From Opitutaceae bacterium (GTDB taxonomy: Bacteria; Verrucomicrobiota; Verrucomicrobiia; Opitutales; Opitutaceae): a stretch of 50,986 bases of DNA. Every line of letters starts with the position of its first letter. Positions within the stretch are counted from its first letter, which is position 1. Below, one piece after another: positions 34,944 through 43,980 of the stretch. The stretch covers positions 1 to 50,986 of the forward strand of contig JACSRI010000104.1 of NCBI GenBank assembly GCA_014879845.1, read 5' to 3'. The notes beneath the pieces are model-generated. The model did not search any database, was not told the DNA's origin, and saw only the letters and a list, made by a program, of their open reading frames with translations. A program made the position numbers and the translations under genes.

Positions 34944-36320
34944 ATGCCCACACCTTCCGCCACGCCCGACGCTGCCGAGCCCGTCATCTCGCTCGTCGAC
35001 GTGGCGAAGACATTCACCATCTGGGAGGTGCCGTCGCGGCGTCTGCTGGCCCCGGTCTTCCGCCTCTTTCCAGGCGGCGAGAAGTATGCCACCCCCACCC
35101 GCTTCACGGCGCTCAAGCCCACGACCCTGACCGTGCGCCGCGGCGAATGTGTGGGCATCATCGGCCGCAACGGCGCCGGCAAGAGCACGCTCCTGCAGAT
35201 CCTTGCCGGGACGCTGCAGCCAAGCGAAGGCACGGTCGATGTGCGCGGCCGGGTCGCGGCGCTCCTGGAACTCGGCTCGGGCTTCAACCCGGACTTCACC
35301 GGTCGCGAAAACGTCCACCTCAACGCCTCGATCCTCGGCATGACCGCCAAGGAGATCGAGGCGCGCATGCCGGCGATCCTCGACTACGCCGGCGTCGGCG
35401 ACTTCATCGACCGTCCTGTGCGCACGTTTTCAAGTGGCATGGTTGTGCGCCTGGCTTTCGCGGTCTGCGCGCATGTCGACGCCGACGTGCTCATCATCGA
35501 CGAGGCCCTCGCCGTGGGTGATGCACGCTTTCAGTTCAAGTGTTTCGCCACGCTCAACCAGTTCCTTGCGGATGGAAAGACCATCATCTTCGTCTCGCAC
35601 GACTCGAATTCGGTGAAGCGACTATGCACGTCGGCGGTGCTCCTCGAGCAGGGGGAGATGCTGCTGCAGGGCGCGCCGAACGACGTGGTCAACATCTACA
35701 CCAAACTCGTCGCCACGCCGCTCGGACGAGCCGCAGTCGAGGACGATCTCGCCGCGGCGCGCGCGCGGACCGCGAGATCAGTCACCGCGACTGGGACGGT
35801 GGTCGTGTCCTCCCCGGTCGACACCGGTTCGCGACTCCTGGCGGAGGAGCGTTCGCACGAGCAGATCTCCGACAAGGAATACACCTACGGTGGTGAGGTC
35901 GGACAGATCTCGTCGCTGCTGCTGTGCGGCGCGGATGGTGCTCCGAGCCTGTCATTCCTTTCCGGAGACGAGGCCCGCGTGGTCATGGTCTGTGAGGCGC
36001 ACGCCGCGGTGGCGGATCCGATCTATGCCGTCACGATCAAGGACGTGCGCGGCCAAGAGGTGTTTGGCACAAACACCTACTTTCGCGGCGATCGCGTGCA
36101 GGCGGTCGATGCGGGGCGGACGACCACGGTCACGTTTGGACTGCGCCTCAACCTCATGCCTGGAAACTACTTCCTCTCCGCCGGCTGGGTCCGCCTCGAT
36201 AACGGTGATGTGCAGGTGATCCAGCGACGTTACGACGCGATCCGCTTCGAGGTGATCGGCCGCGATCGTTCGTTCGGCATCGCTTACTGCGATCACACGA
36301 TCGACGTACGCACGGACTGA
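34944..36320 (+). CDS. wzt: O-antigen ABC transporter ATP-binding protein with C-terminal substrate domain
   Basis: The 458-residue ATPase that powers export of a lipid-linked polysaccharide with a Wzm permease. Walker A is GIIGRNGAGKSTLLQILAG, the signature is RTFSSGMVVRLAFAV (SSGM, typical of this family), and Walker B is VLIIDEALAVGD, with the H-loop in IIFVSHDSNSVKRLC. VAALLELGSGFNPDFTGREN is a Wzt hallmark. Residues after about 300 form a separate beta-rich domain (GDEARVVMVCEAH, LMPGNYFLSAGWVRLDNG), like the Wzt-C domain that binds the capped end of the chain. ATG 34944 is taken as start; the open frame before it lacks conservation. Its permease partner is about 27 kb upstream at 6686. 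The gap 34773-34943 holds no gene. Confidence 0.95.
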   Translation: MPTPSATPDAAEPVISLVDVAKTFTIWEVPSRRLLAPVFRLFPGGEKYATPTRFTALKPTTLTVRRGECVGIIGRNGAGKSTLLQILAGTLQPSEGTVDVRGRVAALLELGSGFNPDFTGRENVHLNASILGMTAKEIEARMPAILDYAGVGDFIDRPVRTFSSGMVVRLAFAVCAHVDADVLIIDEALAVGDARFQFKCFATLNQFLADGKTIIFVSHDSNSVKRLCTSAVLLEQGEMLLQGAPNDVVNIYTKLVATPLGRAAVEDDLAAARARTARSVTATGTVVVSSPVDTGSRLLAEERSHEQISDKEYTYGGEVGQISSLLLCGADGAPSLSFLSGDEARVVMVCEAHAAVADPIYAVTIKDVRGQEVFGTNTYFRGDRVQAVDAGRTTTVTFGLRLNLMPGNYFLSAGWVRLDNGDVQVIQRRYDAIRFEVIGRDRSFGIAYCDHTIDVRTD

Positions 36321-36346
36321 CCCCACACGCACCGACCACACGCCTG

Positions 36347-37381
36347 ATGTCCACGGCCGACCGTCCCTCCCCCTTACGCCTCTCCCATCGCGGGCGACAC
36401 CACGCTCTCCCGCCTGGCGCACGGTTCGCCGCCGTGGCTGCGGCGGACACCTACCGGGACATTTCCTCCGCGGAGATGCGAGGGATTCTCGCCGACATCG
36501 AGACGGGCAAGGCATGGCGCGAGGCGGTCGGCGAGCGCTATGCGCAGGCCAATCCCTGGCTGCACCGCATCGTGACGGATCCGCGCCGTGCGCAGTTCTT
36601 CACCGAGCACGCTCCTGTCGCCGGCTCCCGTGTGCTGGACATCGGTGCCGGCTGGGGACAAATCGCGCTTCCGCTCGCCCGGACCTGCCAGGTCTGCGCG
36701 CTCGAGCCCACGCCGGACCGGCTGGAGTTCATCGCCGCGGCGGCGCGCCAGGAGCACCTCGATGGGCGCATGTGGTTCGTCCAGGCCGACCTGCTCGACG
36801 TCGAGTTCGGAGATCCATTCGATCTGGTCACCTGCATCGGCGTGCTGGAATGGGTGCCGAAGTCAGCACCGCACCTCGGCCCGCGCGAAGCCCAGAGGGC
36901 TTTTCTGGCCTGTGCCCGCCGATCTGTGGCGCCCGGCGGGCGGCTTGTCATCGGCATCGAGAACCGACTTGGCCTGAAGTATCTGCTCGGCGCGCCTGAC
37001 GACCATATCGATTGCGCCGGCATCGCGGTCTACGACGCCGCACTGGCGGAGCGCAAATGGCGCGCGCGCAGCGGCCAACCCCTGCGCAGCCTCACGCATA
37101 CACGCGTTGAATACGAGGCTCTGCTGCGCGAGGCCGGCTTCGGGAGGATCCGATTCTGGTCGGCGTTCCCCGACTACAAACTCCCGCAGGCGATAGTGCC
37201 CGCGGGGAGCGAGACCGATCGATTCCTCACGGGCAGCGTTGTCGCCGAGCATGACGGCATCCGCGGCGAGCCTCTGGCCTTCCAGGAAGAACTCGCCTCG
37301 CACTATCGCTCGCTGGCCGCACTCGGCATCGCGTCGGATTTCGCCCCGAGTTTCTTCATCGAGGCCGAGCCCGCTTCGTAG
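36347..37381 (+). CDS. Class I methyltransferase, possible chain-terminating enzyme
   Basis: A 344-residue SAM methyltransferase. After about 100 residues of helical N-terminus, motif I is VLDIGAGWGQIALPLA, the strand-2 acidic end is VCALEPTPDRLEFIAAA, then FVQADLLDVEF and DLVTCIGVLEWVPK. APGGRLVIGIENRLGLKYLL is the strand-5 region. The C-terminal third (YEALLREAGFGRIRFWSAFP) closes the domain. It lies directly between wzt, which has a C-terminal substrate domain, and a kinase-like gene. That order recalls WbdD, whose methyltransferase and kinase parts cap O-antigen chains for Wzt recognition. Function as a cap enzyme is inference. Confidence 0.88.
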   Translation: MSTADRPSPLRLSHRGRHHALPPGARFAAVAAADTYRDISSAEMRGILADIETGKAWREAVGERYAQANPWLHRIVTDPRRAQFFTEHAPVAGSRVLDIGAGWGQIALPLARTCQVCALEPTPDRLEFIAAAARQEHLDGRMWFVQADLLDVEFGDPFDLVTCIGVLEWVPKSAPHLGPREAQRAFLACARRSVAPGGRLVIGIENRLGLKYLLGAPDDHIDCAGIAVYDAALAERKWRARSGQPLRSLTHTRVEYEALLREAGFGRIRFWSAFPDYKLPQAIVPAGSETDRFLTGSVVAEHDGIRGEPLAFQEELASHYRSLAALGIASDFAPSFFIEAEPAS

Positions 37382-37538
37382 GCCGCGGCCGATGTCCGCG
37401 TTTGGCAAACGCGGTCGCGCCGCGGGCAAAAGCTTTGCCTGCTCGCGGGCGTCCCGCCAGAACTCCCGCCATCTGATGGGCGACGCACCACGATCCTCCG
37501 AAACCGACCGCGGCTCCTTCGCGCAGACACGCGGCCCG

Positions 37539-38939
37539 ATGCCCGACCGATCGACGATCGTCCAGGAACTGCGCCGCGCGGGATTGATCGCGACTGGCGA
37601 GCAGGTCGACATCGCCGAGTTGCGCAGAAATCCTCAGCGGGCCGATGCACCGTTCACGGACACCTACCGCGTGACCCGAGCGGGACAGCCCTGGTGCCAC
37701 CTCACGGTGGGCACCGGCTTGCTCGATCGGTGGCAACGAGCCTCGGCCTTCGCCTCCGCGTGTCCGGGCATCGCGTGTGCGCCTCTCTTCCATCACGAGT
37801 GCGGGCACGCGGCGATGCTCGGTGTCGCGTGGTTCGAGGGCGCGAGCCTCGAGGATCGTTGCCGCGACGGAAGCCTCCCGTTCGCCGGCGCTCGTGCGAT
37901 CCTGGATCGGCTTCATGCCGCGCTCGCGGCGACGCGCGAGCCATCGACGCCGGAGGCGGCTGCCCGCGAATTCGAGGCCTTCGCCCACGGCGTGCTCCAG
38001 GCCGCGGTTTTCTCCGCGATCGATCGCGTGCTCCTGCGCGAGATTGTGCTGCCGTTCATCCGCACGCATGCACTGCGGGGAGCGATGGAGACGCGGCTGA
38101 CCAATGGTGATTTCATCGCTCGCAACGTCCTGGTGGCCGACGGTGGAGATGCCCGCCTGATCGATTGCGAGTTCTCCCATCGAACCCATTTCTACGCCAC
38201 CGACCTGTGGCGATGGCGCGAATTCTCGGCGCTACCGGGCGAACTTCTCGAGAGCACGGCGGAGGGGACTGGACCTCGGCTGCAGCCCTGGGTGGAGATG
38301 TATTCGATCCTCCAACACCTCGTGCTGGCCGAACAAAGCCAGGGACTCGCCGTCGCCGTGGCCGAGGCGCGCGTGCGACTGCCACGGCTGTTTGAGGTCA
38401 TCAGCGTGTCCCACCCTGCCCTGCGCGCCAGTCTTCTCTGGCCGCTGCTCACCTCGGCCGCCCCACCGCAACCGGCCGGCCCGGAGAACGGCTGGGTGAG
38501 CGCCCAGCTCTTCTGGAGCGCGCACGGCGCGTTCACCGAGGCACAGTCACGGCGTCTCGCCTACGTCAGCGGGCGGACGTCGCGCCTTACGTTCCTCGTC
38601 CCGGAAGTCGCTGGACCGATGCAGTTCCGACTCGATCCGTCCGAAACCCCGGGCCTCGTCACCGTATCCACGCTGCGCGTCGACCGCCTCGTGGATGGAC
38701 AACGGCAGCCACTCCTGCCGTCGGGGCAAGACTGGAGCCGTGTGCAGGTGTTTCGCGGCGCGATGCGCCTGCGCGCCGTCGCGGCGCTGAACATTCTTGT
38801 CCTCGATATCGATCCGTCCCTGGGCCTTCCCTCGGTCAGCGTATCGGGGCCAGCGGCGGATGTGCTGGTTGAGATCGAGATCCGGCACGACTCGAACCTG
38901 GACGCCGTGCCCGGGCTCCTCGCACTCGGTCATCCATGA
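37539..38939 (+). CDS. Kinase-like phosphotransferase (APH fold) with beta module
   Basis: A 466-residue protein with an aminoglycoside-phosphotransferase-like catalytic core. LTNGDFIARNVLVADGG gives the catalytic Asp (D191) and Asn (N196), and ARLIDCEFS gives the metal-binding Asp (D209). The usual His of HGD is Asn here. The N-lobe includes DTYRVTRAGQPWCHLTVG. From about residue 318 a beta-rich module follows (QLFWSAHGAFTEAQ ... FRLDPSETPGLVTV), shared with the proteins at 33504 and 39004. Start choice is uncertain: ATGs at 37392 and 37476 are in frame, but the residues they add look unstructured. It may phosphorylate the glycan end or an intermediate. Its neighbour is a methyltransferase. 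Confidence 0.82.
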   Translation: MPDRSTIVQELRRAGLIATGEQVDIAELRRNPQRADAPFTDTYRVTRAGQPWCHLTVGTGLLDRWQRASAFASACPGIACAPLFHHECGHAAMLGVAWFEGASLEDRCRDGSLPFAGARAILDRLHAALAATREPSTPEAAAREFEAFAHGVLQAAVFSAIDRVLLREIVLPFIRTHALRGAMETRLTNGDFIARNVLVADGGDARLIDCEFSHRTHFYATDLWRWREFSALPGELLESTAEGTGPRLQPWVEMYSILQHLVLAEQSQGLAVAVAEARVRLPRLFEVISVSHPALRASLLWPLLTSAAPPQPAGPENGWVSAQLFWSAHGAFTEAQSRRLAYVSGRTSRLTFLVPEVAGPMQFRLDPSETPGLVTVSTLRVDRLVDGQRQPLLPSGQDWSRVQVFRGAMRLRAVAALNILVLDIDPSLGLPSVSVSGPAADVLVEIEIRHDSNLDAVPGLLALGHP

Positions 38940-39003
38940 CCCGCGGCTCTCTCGACGTCACTCGCCCTGCGCGCGCCTCGACGCGGGCTCGGAAACACGA
39001 CCG

Positions 39004-41418
39004 ATGAACCCGGCCGGATCGTCCCCCTCCGCCGCAGCCGAGGCACCGAAGGTCTCGGTGATCACGTTGTTTCATCAGCGTCGGGCACTCGCGCGCGACT
39101 ACCTCGAGGCGTGGGAGCGCGAGCGCGCGTCGATCGCCCGCGACGCCGAGTGGCTGTTCGGCGACAGCGCGAGCACGGATGGCACGCGCGAGTTACTCGT
39201 CGACCGCGCGGCACGGTGGGCCCACGTCGAAACCTACGAGAACAACATCGGCTTCGCCCGCGGCAACAATGCCCTGGCCTCACGTGCCCGTGGCGAAATC
39301 CTCCTCTTCCTCAACTACGACATCGGGTTCACGCCCGGCTGGCTCGCGGCGCTGCTGCGTTCCTTCGAGGGCCGCCCCGGGCTGGGCATCGTCGGCAACG
39401 TGCAACTCTCCGTGCGCTCGCGGCAGCCCGACCACGCCGGGATCTTCTTCACGGCCGACGGTTCACCCTTTCACTACCGTCCCGGTCTGGACCAGCTGGC
39501 GCGCATCGACCTGTTTCCGGTGCCGGCGGTGACCGGCGCATGCCTGGCGATCCGGCGCGACCTCTTCACCGCGCTCGGCGGATTTCACGAAGGGTATCGC
39601 ACCAGCTATGAGGACATCGAGCTCTGCGTCCAGGCGCGACGCCGCGGCGCGGAGATCGCGGTCGCGACCCGCAGCGTGATCTGGCACTACATCGGCGCGT
39701 CGCCCGGAAGGCAGAACCACGAGGAGACGAACGCAGGACTTTTCCGGGACCGGTGCGGGGCGGCAGCCTGCGAGCTCGCGCAGTATGCTCCGCCCAATCT
39801 CGCCTCGGTCCCGCACGCCGTCGCCGCCGACCGGCCCACGCCTGCGACCGATGAGGCGGAGACGATCCAAATCTACCTCGACGCGGGCCACGGGTTCACC
39901 GAGGCCGGTTCGGAAGTTCACCTCGTGCGCCGCGGACGCTGGAATCGCATCGAGATCGCCCTGCCACGAGTCAACGGCGGATCCGCGCACCAGATACGAC
40001 TCGACCCGGGCAACCAGCCCGGGCGCGTGAGACTCGGCGGCGCCGCCGTAAAGGTCGGACCGACCCGCGCGACCGTCGCCGTGTGGCGGAGTCGGGACCT
40101 GGCCGCGGTGGCGCAGGTCTCCGGCTCGGCCCGCCGGGTCGAAGACCCGCGCGGACTGAGTCTCGAGAGCACGGGCGACGATCCTCAGATCATTTTTCCA
40201 ATCGCCGGACCGCTCCGCGACGCCCCCGCCGAAGCGACGCTCGCGATCTGGCTCTGGCTCGAGCGGCGGCCCGGCGCGGCGGTGGTGTCCTCCGCACGGC
40301 GCCGCCCCGCGCCCTCCTGGCGCGACGTGTTCGCGCGAAGGCGTATCCTCGCCGACCTGACGCGGTTGAGCCCGGGAGGGCTGAACGGCGGCGTCAAGGT
40401 CTTCGTCTTCGAACTCCTCGAAGCGGTGGCGCGCCGCCGCCGATTCCGCCTGAGCGTGCAGGCCCTGGCCAGCCCGGAGGTGTGCCGCGAGATCGCGACC
40501 GCGGCGCCGGCCGTGATCGCGCGTCCGGTGTCGGCTGTCGACGCCCCCGAAGCCGCAGCGCTCGCCGCCCATGCCCACGTACTCTATGCGCCGCTCGGTT
40601 TCTCACCACTCTCCCGCCCGGATCTTCCGCAGGTAAGCCTGCTCGTGGATTTCCTGCACCGAGACATCCCCGGCGCCTTGCCGGCAGCGGAGGTCGCGGC
40701 GCGCGAGAAGTGGATGGTGGAGACGCTTAGCCGCTCCCGTGTCGTGCAGTGCAACTCGCGTTTCGTGGTGGACCGCCTGCATCACCACTATGGTCATCCA
40801 GCCGCCGACCTGCTCGTCGTCTACAACGCTGTCGGACAATCGATGTCGCCGCTGCGGGAGCCACACTCCGCCGCCGCGCCGTATTTCCTCTACCCCGCCA
40901 ACGACTGGCCGCACAAAAACCACGAGCGCCTCATCGAGGCCTACGCGCGTTATCGGGAAGGATCCGCCGCCCCCTGGCACCTGAGACTTTCCGGGCATTT
41001 CGCTGAACCGGATCGCATCCACCGCGCCATCGCCGAACGCGGCCTGGCGGACTGCGTCCACATCCTCGGGCACCTTCCGGGTGCGGAGTTTTCGCGCGTG
41101 TTTGCGGCGGCGGGTGGGTTGGTCTTCCCCTCGCGCTACGAGGGCTTCGGCATCCCAGTGCTCGAGGCTTTTCGTCTCGGGGTGCCGGTCATCTGTTCCC
41201 GTGCGGCCAGTCTGCCAGAGGTGGGCGGCGATGCTTGCGGCTATTTCGATCCGGACGCGACCGAAGCGCTGGTGGAAGCGATGCATCGACTCGCCATGGA
41301 TACCGCGTGGCGAACGACCTTGGTCGCCGCGGGACGAGCACGGGCGCGCGCCTTCGATCTCGCGATCGAAGCCGACAAGCTCGCGGACACCTTTCTCGCG
41401 CTGGCGAGCAAAGCATAG
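39004..41418 (+). CDS. Two-domain glycosyltransferase (GT2 plus GT4) with central beta module
   Basis: An 804-residue enzyme. Residues 16-245 are a GT2 domain: VSVITLFHQRRA, FGDSASTDGTRELL, NNIGFARGNNALASRARGEI, NYDIGFTPGW (the DXD equivalent) and TSYEDIELCVQARRRG. Residues about 286-430 are the beta-rich module (IYLDAGHGFTEAG ... HQIRLDPGNQPGRV). From about 450 a GT4 domain follows: RILADLTRLSPGGLNGGVKV, then YPANDWPHKNHERLIEAY, LRLSGHFAEPDRI and FPSRYEGFGIPVLEAFRLG. Two catalytic sites in one chain fit polymerising transferases of ABC-dependent O-antigens such as WbdA. The frame extends upstream, but ATG 39004 begins just before the first strand. Confidence 0.92.
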   Translation: MNPAGSSPSAAAEAPKVSVITLFHQRRALARDYLEAWERERASIARDAEWLFGDSASTDGTRELLVDRAARWAHVETYENNIGFARGNNALASRARGEILLFLNYDIGFTPGWLAALLRSFEGRPGLGIVGNVQLSVRSRQPDHAGIFFTADGSPFHYRPGLDQLARIDLFPVPAVTGACLAIRRDLFTALGGFHEGYRTSYEDIELCVQARRRGAEIAVATRSVIWHYIGASPGRQNHEETNAGLFRDRCGAAACELAQYAPPNLASVPHAVAADRPTPATDEAETIQIYLDAGHGFTEAGSEVHLVRRGRWNRIEIALPRVNGGSAHQIRLDPGNQPGRVRLGGAAVKVGPTRATVAVWRSRDLAAVAQVSGSARRVEDPRGLSLESTGDDPQIIFPIAGPLRDAPAEATLAIWLWLERRPGAAVVSSARRRPAPSWRDVFARRRILADLTRLSPGGLNGGVKVFVFELLEAVARRRRFRLSVQALASPEVCREIATAAPAVIARPVSAVDAPEAAALAAHAHVLYAPLGFSPLSRPDLPQVSLLVDFLHRDIPGALPAAEVAAREKWMVETLSRSRVVQCNSRFVVDRLHHHYGHPAADLLVVYNAVGQSMSPLREPHSAAAPYFLYPANDWPHKNHERLIEAYARYREGSAAPWHLRLSGHFAEPDRIHRAIAERGLADCVHILGHLPGAEFSRVFAAAGGLVFPSRYEGFGIPVLEAFRLGVPVICSRAASLPEVGGDACGYFDPDATEALVEAMHRLAMDTAWRTTLVAAGRARARAFDLAIEADKLADTFLALASKA

Positions 41419-41628
41419 CGGCCCGGGACCGGCCCAGGAGCAGGTCCATGGCCCGTCGCCGACGCGACGTCGCAAGCGCGATCGGCCCATAAGGCAGGCC
41501 GATGCGCACCGCAGCATTCGACGGATTAATAGAAACCATCGAAAACTTGCCGCGCATCGGGATGTGCATCACCACGTCCGTCGACCCACCACTCCCGGGT
41601 CTCGCACTCCCCAATACTCCCCAGCCTC

Positions 41629-43785
41629 ATGCGTCCGTCCCGTCTCCCCACGGGTGGACGGCGTGGATCGATCGTCGATTGCCCCGCATTCGGCGCCACG
41701 CCCCCATACCTCCCCAAGTCCTTCGCGCCAATTTTCAGGACACGTGTCTACGCGCTCGTGTGGTCTGTCCTGATCATCCTGGGCACGCTAACCATGGCAC
41801 GCTCACCCGCAGTGGCGGACGGCCTGCCCACGCGTTGGGTCATGCTCCATGTCCAGGGCCAGATCGGCCAGGCCGATTGTCATCTCATCACGCTGCCCGA
41901 TGGGCGCCATGTGCTGGTCGACGCCGGTGAAGGAGTCGACGCACGCGGGGCCGTGCTTTCACAGCTCCAGCGCCACGGCGTCACGCACGTCGCCCTGGTC
42001 GTGTTGAGCCACTTCCATTTCGATCACTACGGCCACCTCGTCGAGTTGATCGACGCCGGTGTGCAGGTCGATCGTGTGGTCATGAATCCCCCGGGCGACC
42101 GGCGCATCGCTGATCGCGAAATGCCGTGGGGCTGCGACTACGATCATGTCATGGCGACGATCGCCGCACTGCGTGAGCGAGGCGTGCGTTGCGACATCCC
42201 GCGGGCGGGAGATCGCCTGATCGAGACTCGCGGGCCGGACGGCACGATGACGGCGATCGACGTCATTTGCGCCCATGACGGAATCACCACCCCCGTCGGT
42301 GAGACAGACATCAACGACACCAGCATCGTCATGCGCCTGGTGCACGGGACGACGCGTGTCCTCTTCACGGGCGATCTCAACCACACGCTGGGCGCCTATC
42401 TGGCGCGATCCGGAGCCGATCTGGGCGCCGACATCCTGAAGGCGGCTCATCATGGCACCGAAGGTTGTCCACCCAATGAGTTCTACGATCAGGTCGCGCC
42501 CGGGGCCGTCCTTGTCCCATCGCCCACGGGCCTGTGGCTCTCGCAGCGCAGTTCGCGCACGCGCACCTATTTCGCCGACCGCGGAACGCCGGCCCTGGTC
42601 AGCGGCATGCACGGCAACGTGTCCGTGTGGCTGTCGTCGGGCGCGTATCGCATCGAGAGCGAGATTCGGGACTTCCGGACCGAGGTTACGCTCGCACCGC
42701 AGTTCGTGATTCAGCCGACCTCGGCGCAGGTGGGAGCCGGCATCCATCTCACCCTCTCTGCCACCGCGACAGGGAATCCGGCACCGACGCTCCAGTGGTA
42801 CAAGGACGGCCAGGCCATTCCCGGAGCCATCGATGCCACCTACACGATGCCGGCCGTGTCTGTGGCCGACACCGCCGTCTACCAGGTGGTCGCCTCCAAC
42901 CGCCACGGGGCCGCGATCAGCGTCACCGCAAACGTTTCGGTCAGCGACCTGTCGATCGCCCCCACACCGGCGACGCTCGTCAATCTATCGGCCCGCGCCC
43001 GGACGGCGCCGGGCGACGCGGCGCTGATCGCCGGCTTCGTCATCGGGGGATCCGGCAGCAAGGAACTCCTGCTGCGCGCAGTCGGCCCGTCGCTGGCCGC
43101 ACGCGGTGTCGGCGATTGCGCGCCAAACCCGCGGCTGGTCCTGACGACGGTTGACGGCCGCCCGATCGCGCACGCCATCAATTGGAGCGTGGCTCCCCGG
43201 CGGACGGCCATCGCCGCGGCCGCCGTACGCGTTGGGGCATTCGCGCTGCCCGACGACAGCCACGATGCGGCCCTGCTCGTCAGCCTGCCCGCCGGTGCCT
43301 ACACGGCCCTGGCCGACGATCGCTACGGCGAAGCGGGAGTTGTCCTGATCGAGCTATACGACTTGAACCCCGCCAGCTCGGCCTCCCTCGTCAATCTCTC
43401 CGCACGCGCCCGCGTGACCCAGGGTGAAGGCGCGCTGATCGCCGGGTTCGTGACTGCAGGTCAGGTGGGCACCCGGGTGCTCTGTCGTGGGATTGGCGCA
43501 AACCTGGCTCGCTTTGGAGTCAGCGGCTACCTTGCCCGTCCCATGGTCACGCTGCACGACGCCGGATCGATCACCACCCTCCCACCCGTCCGGTCGACGA
43601 CCGACGCGACGGACGGGGCGGAACTCACACTGGCATCGCGCCTGAGCGGGGCCTTCAGCCTGGGCGGCGACTCCGAGGACGTGGCTGCACTCCTGACCCT
43701 GGCGCCGGGAGTCCGGACCGCTGTCCTCGGGAGCGCAGACGCCTCCGACGGCATCGCGCTGCTCGAACTCTATCAGGTTCCCTGA
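41629..43785 (+). CDS. Secreted metallo-beta-lactamase-fold protein with Ig-like domain and C-terminal repeats
   Basis: A 718-residue exported protein. A hydrophobic segment near residues 40-60 (VYALVWSVLIILGTLTMARS) looks like a signal peptide after a long basic leader, so the true start may be further downstream. Residues about 65-350 are a metallo-beta-lactamase fold with SHFHFDHYGH (HxHxDH), VLFTGDLNHTL and KAAHHGTEG, similar to the ComEC/Rec2 C-terminal hydrolases. Residues 360-440 are an Ig-like domain (PTLQWYKDGQAIPGA, ADTAVYQVVASN). Two repeats follow at about 447 and 585, each starting LVNLSARAR and containing LIAGFV. These repeats end many Opitutaceae secreted proteins. A nuclease or phosphodiesterase role is possible; nothing ties it to glycan synthesis. 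Gaps 41419-41628 and 43786-43980 hold no gene. Confidence 0.88.
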   Translation: MRPSRLPTGGRRGSIVDCPAFGATPPYLPKSFAPIFRTRVYALVWSVLIILGTLTMARSPAVADGLPTRWVMLHVQGQIGQADCHLITLPDGRHVLVDAGEGVDARGAVLSQLQRHGVTHVALVVLSHFHFDHYGHLVELIDAGVQVDRVVMNPPGDRRIADREMPWGCDYDHVMATIAALRERGVRCDIPRAGDRLIETRGPDGTMTAIDVICAHDGITTPVGETDINDTSIVMRLVHGTTRVLFTGDLNHTLGAYLARSGADLGADILKAAHHGTEGCPPNEFYDQVAPGAVLVPSPTGLWLSQRSSRTRTYFADRGTPALVSGMHGNVSVWLSSGAYRIESEIRDFRTEVTLAPQFVIQPTSAQVGAGIHLTLSATATGNPAPTLQWYKDGQAIPGAIDATYTMPAVSVADTAVYQVVASNRHGAAISVTANVSVSDLSIAPTPATLVNLSARARTAPGDAALIAGFVIGGSGSKELLLRAVGPSLAARGVGDCAPNPRLVLTTVDGRPIAHAINWSVAPRRTAIAAAAVRVGAFALPDDSHDAALLVSLPAGAYTALADDRYGEAGVVLIELYDLNPASSASLVNLSARARVTQGEGALIAGFVTAGQVGTRVLCRGIGANLARFGVSGYLARPMVTLHDAGSITTLPPVRSTTDATDGAELTLASRLSGAFSLGGDSEDVAALLTLAPGVRTAVLGSADASDGIALLELYQVP

Positions 43786-43873
43786 CGGGGCCTGGAGCCG
43801 TTTCGAGAGAGTCGTAGCCGGGGAAGTCGTTCGGCTCTCGCGGAAGCCGTTCGGTTTCGCATGCCAGAAGCCG

Positions 43874-43896
43874 CAGCGGCATTCCTTGAGCCGCTG
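43874..43896. terminator. Short hairpin, possible weak terminator
   Basis: CAGCGGC (43874-43880) and GCCGCTG (43890-43896) form a perfect seven-base stem with a nine-base loop. No T-run follows on either strand, so termination would not be by the standard intrinsic route. It lies about 90 bases after the stop of the metallo-beta-lactamase gene. Just before it, AAGTCGTTCGGCTCTCGC and AAGCCGTTCGGTTTCGC (about 43829-43865) form an imperfect direct repeat. Confidence 0.3.
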
Positions 43897-43980
43897 TAAT
43901 CGGTATGCCTGCGCGTCGCGAATCATTGGCGTTGCCGCGAGGTCACGAGACCCTTTCGCTCCCTTCACCCTCCCTGCTGC

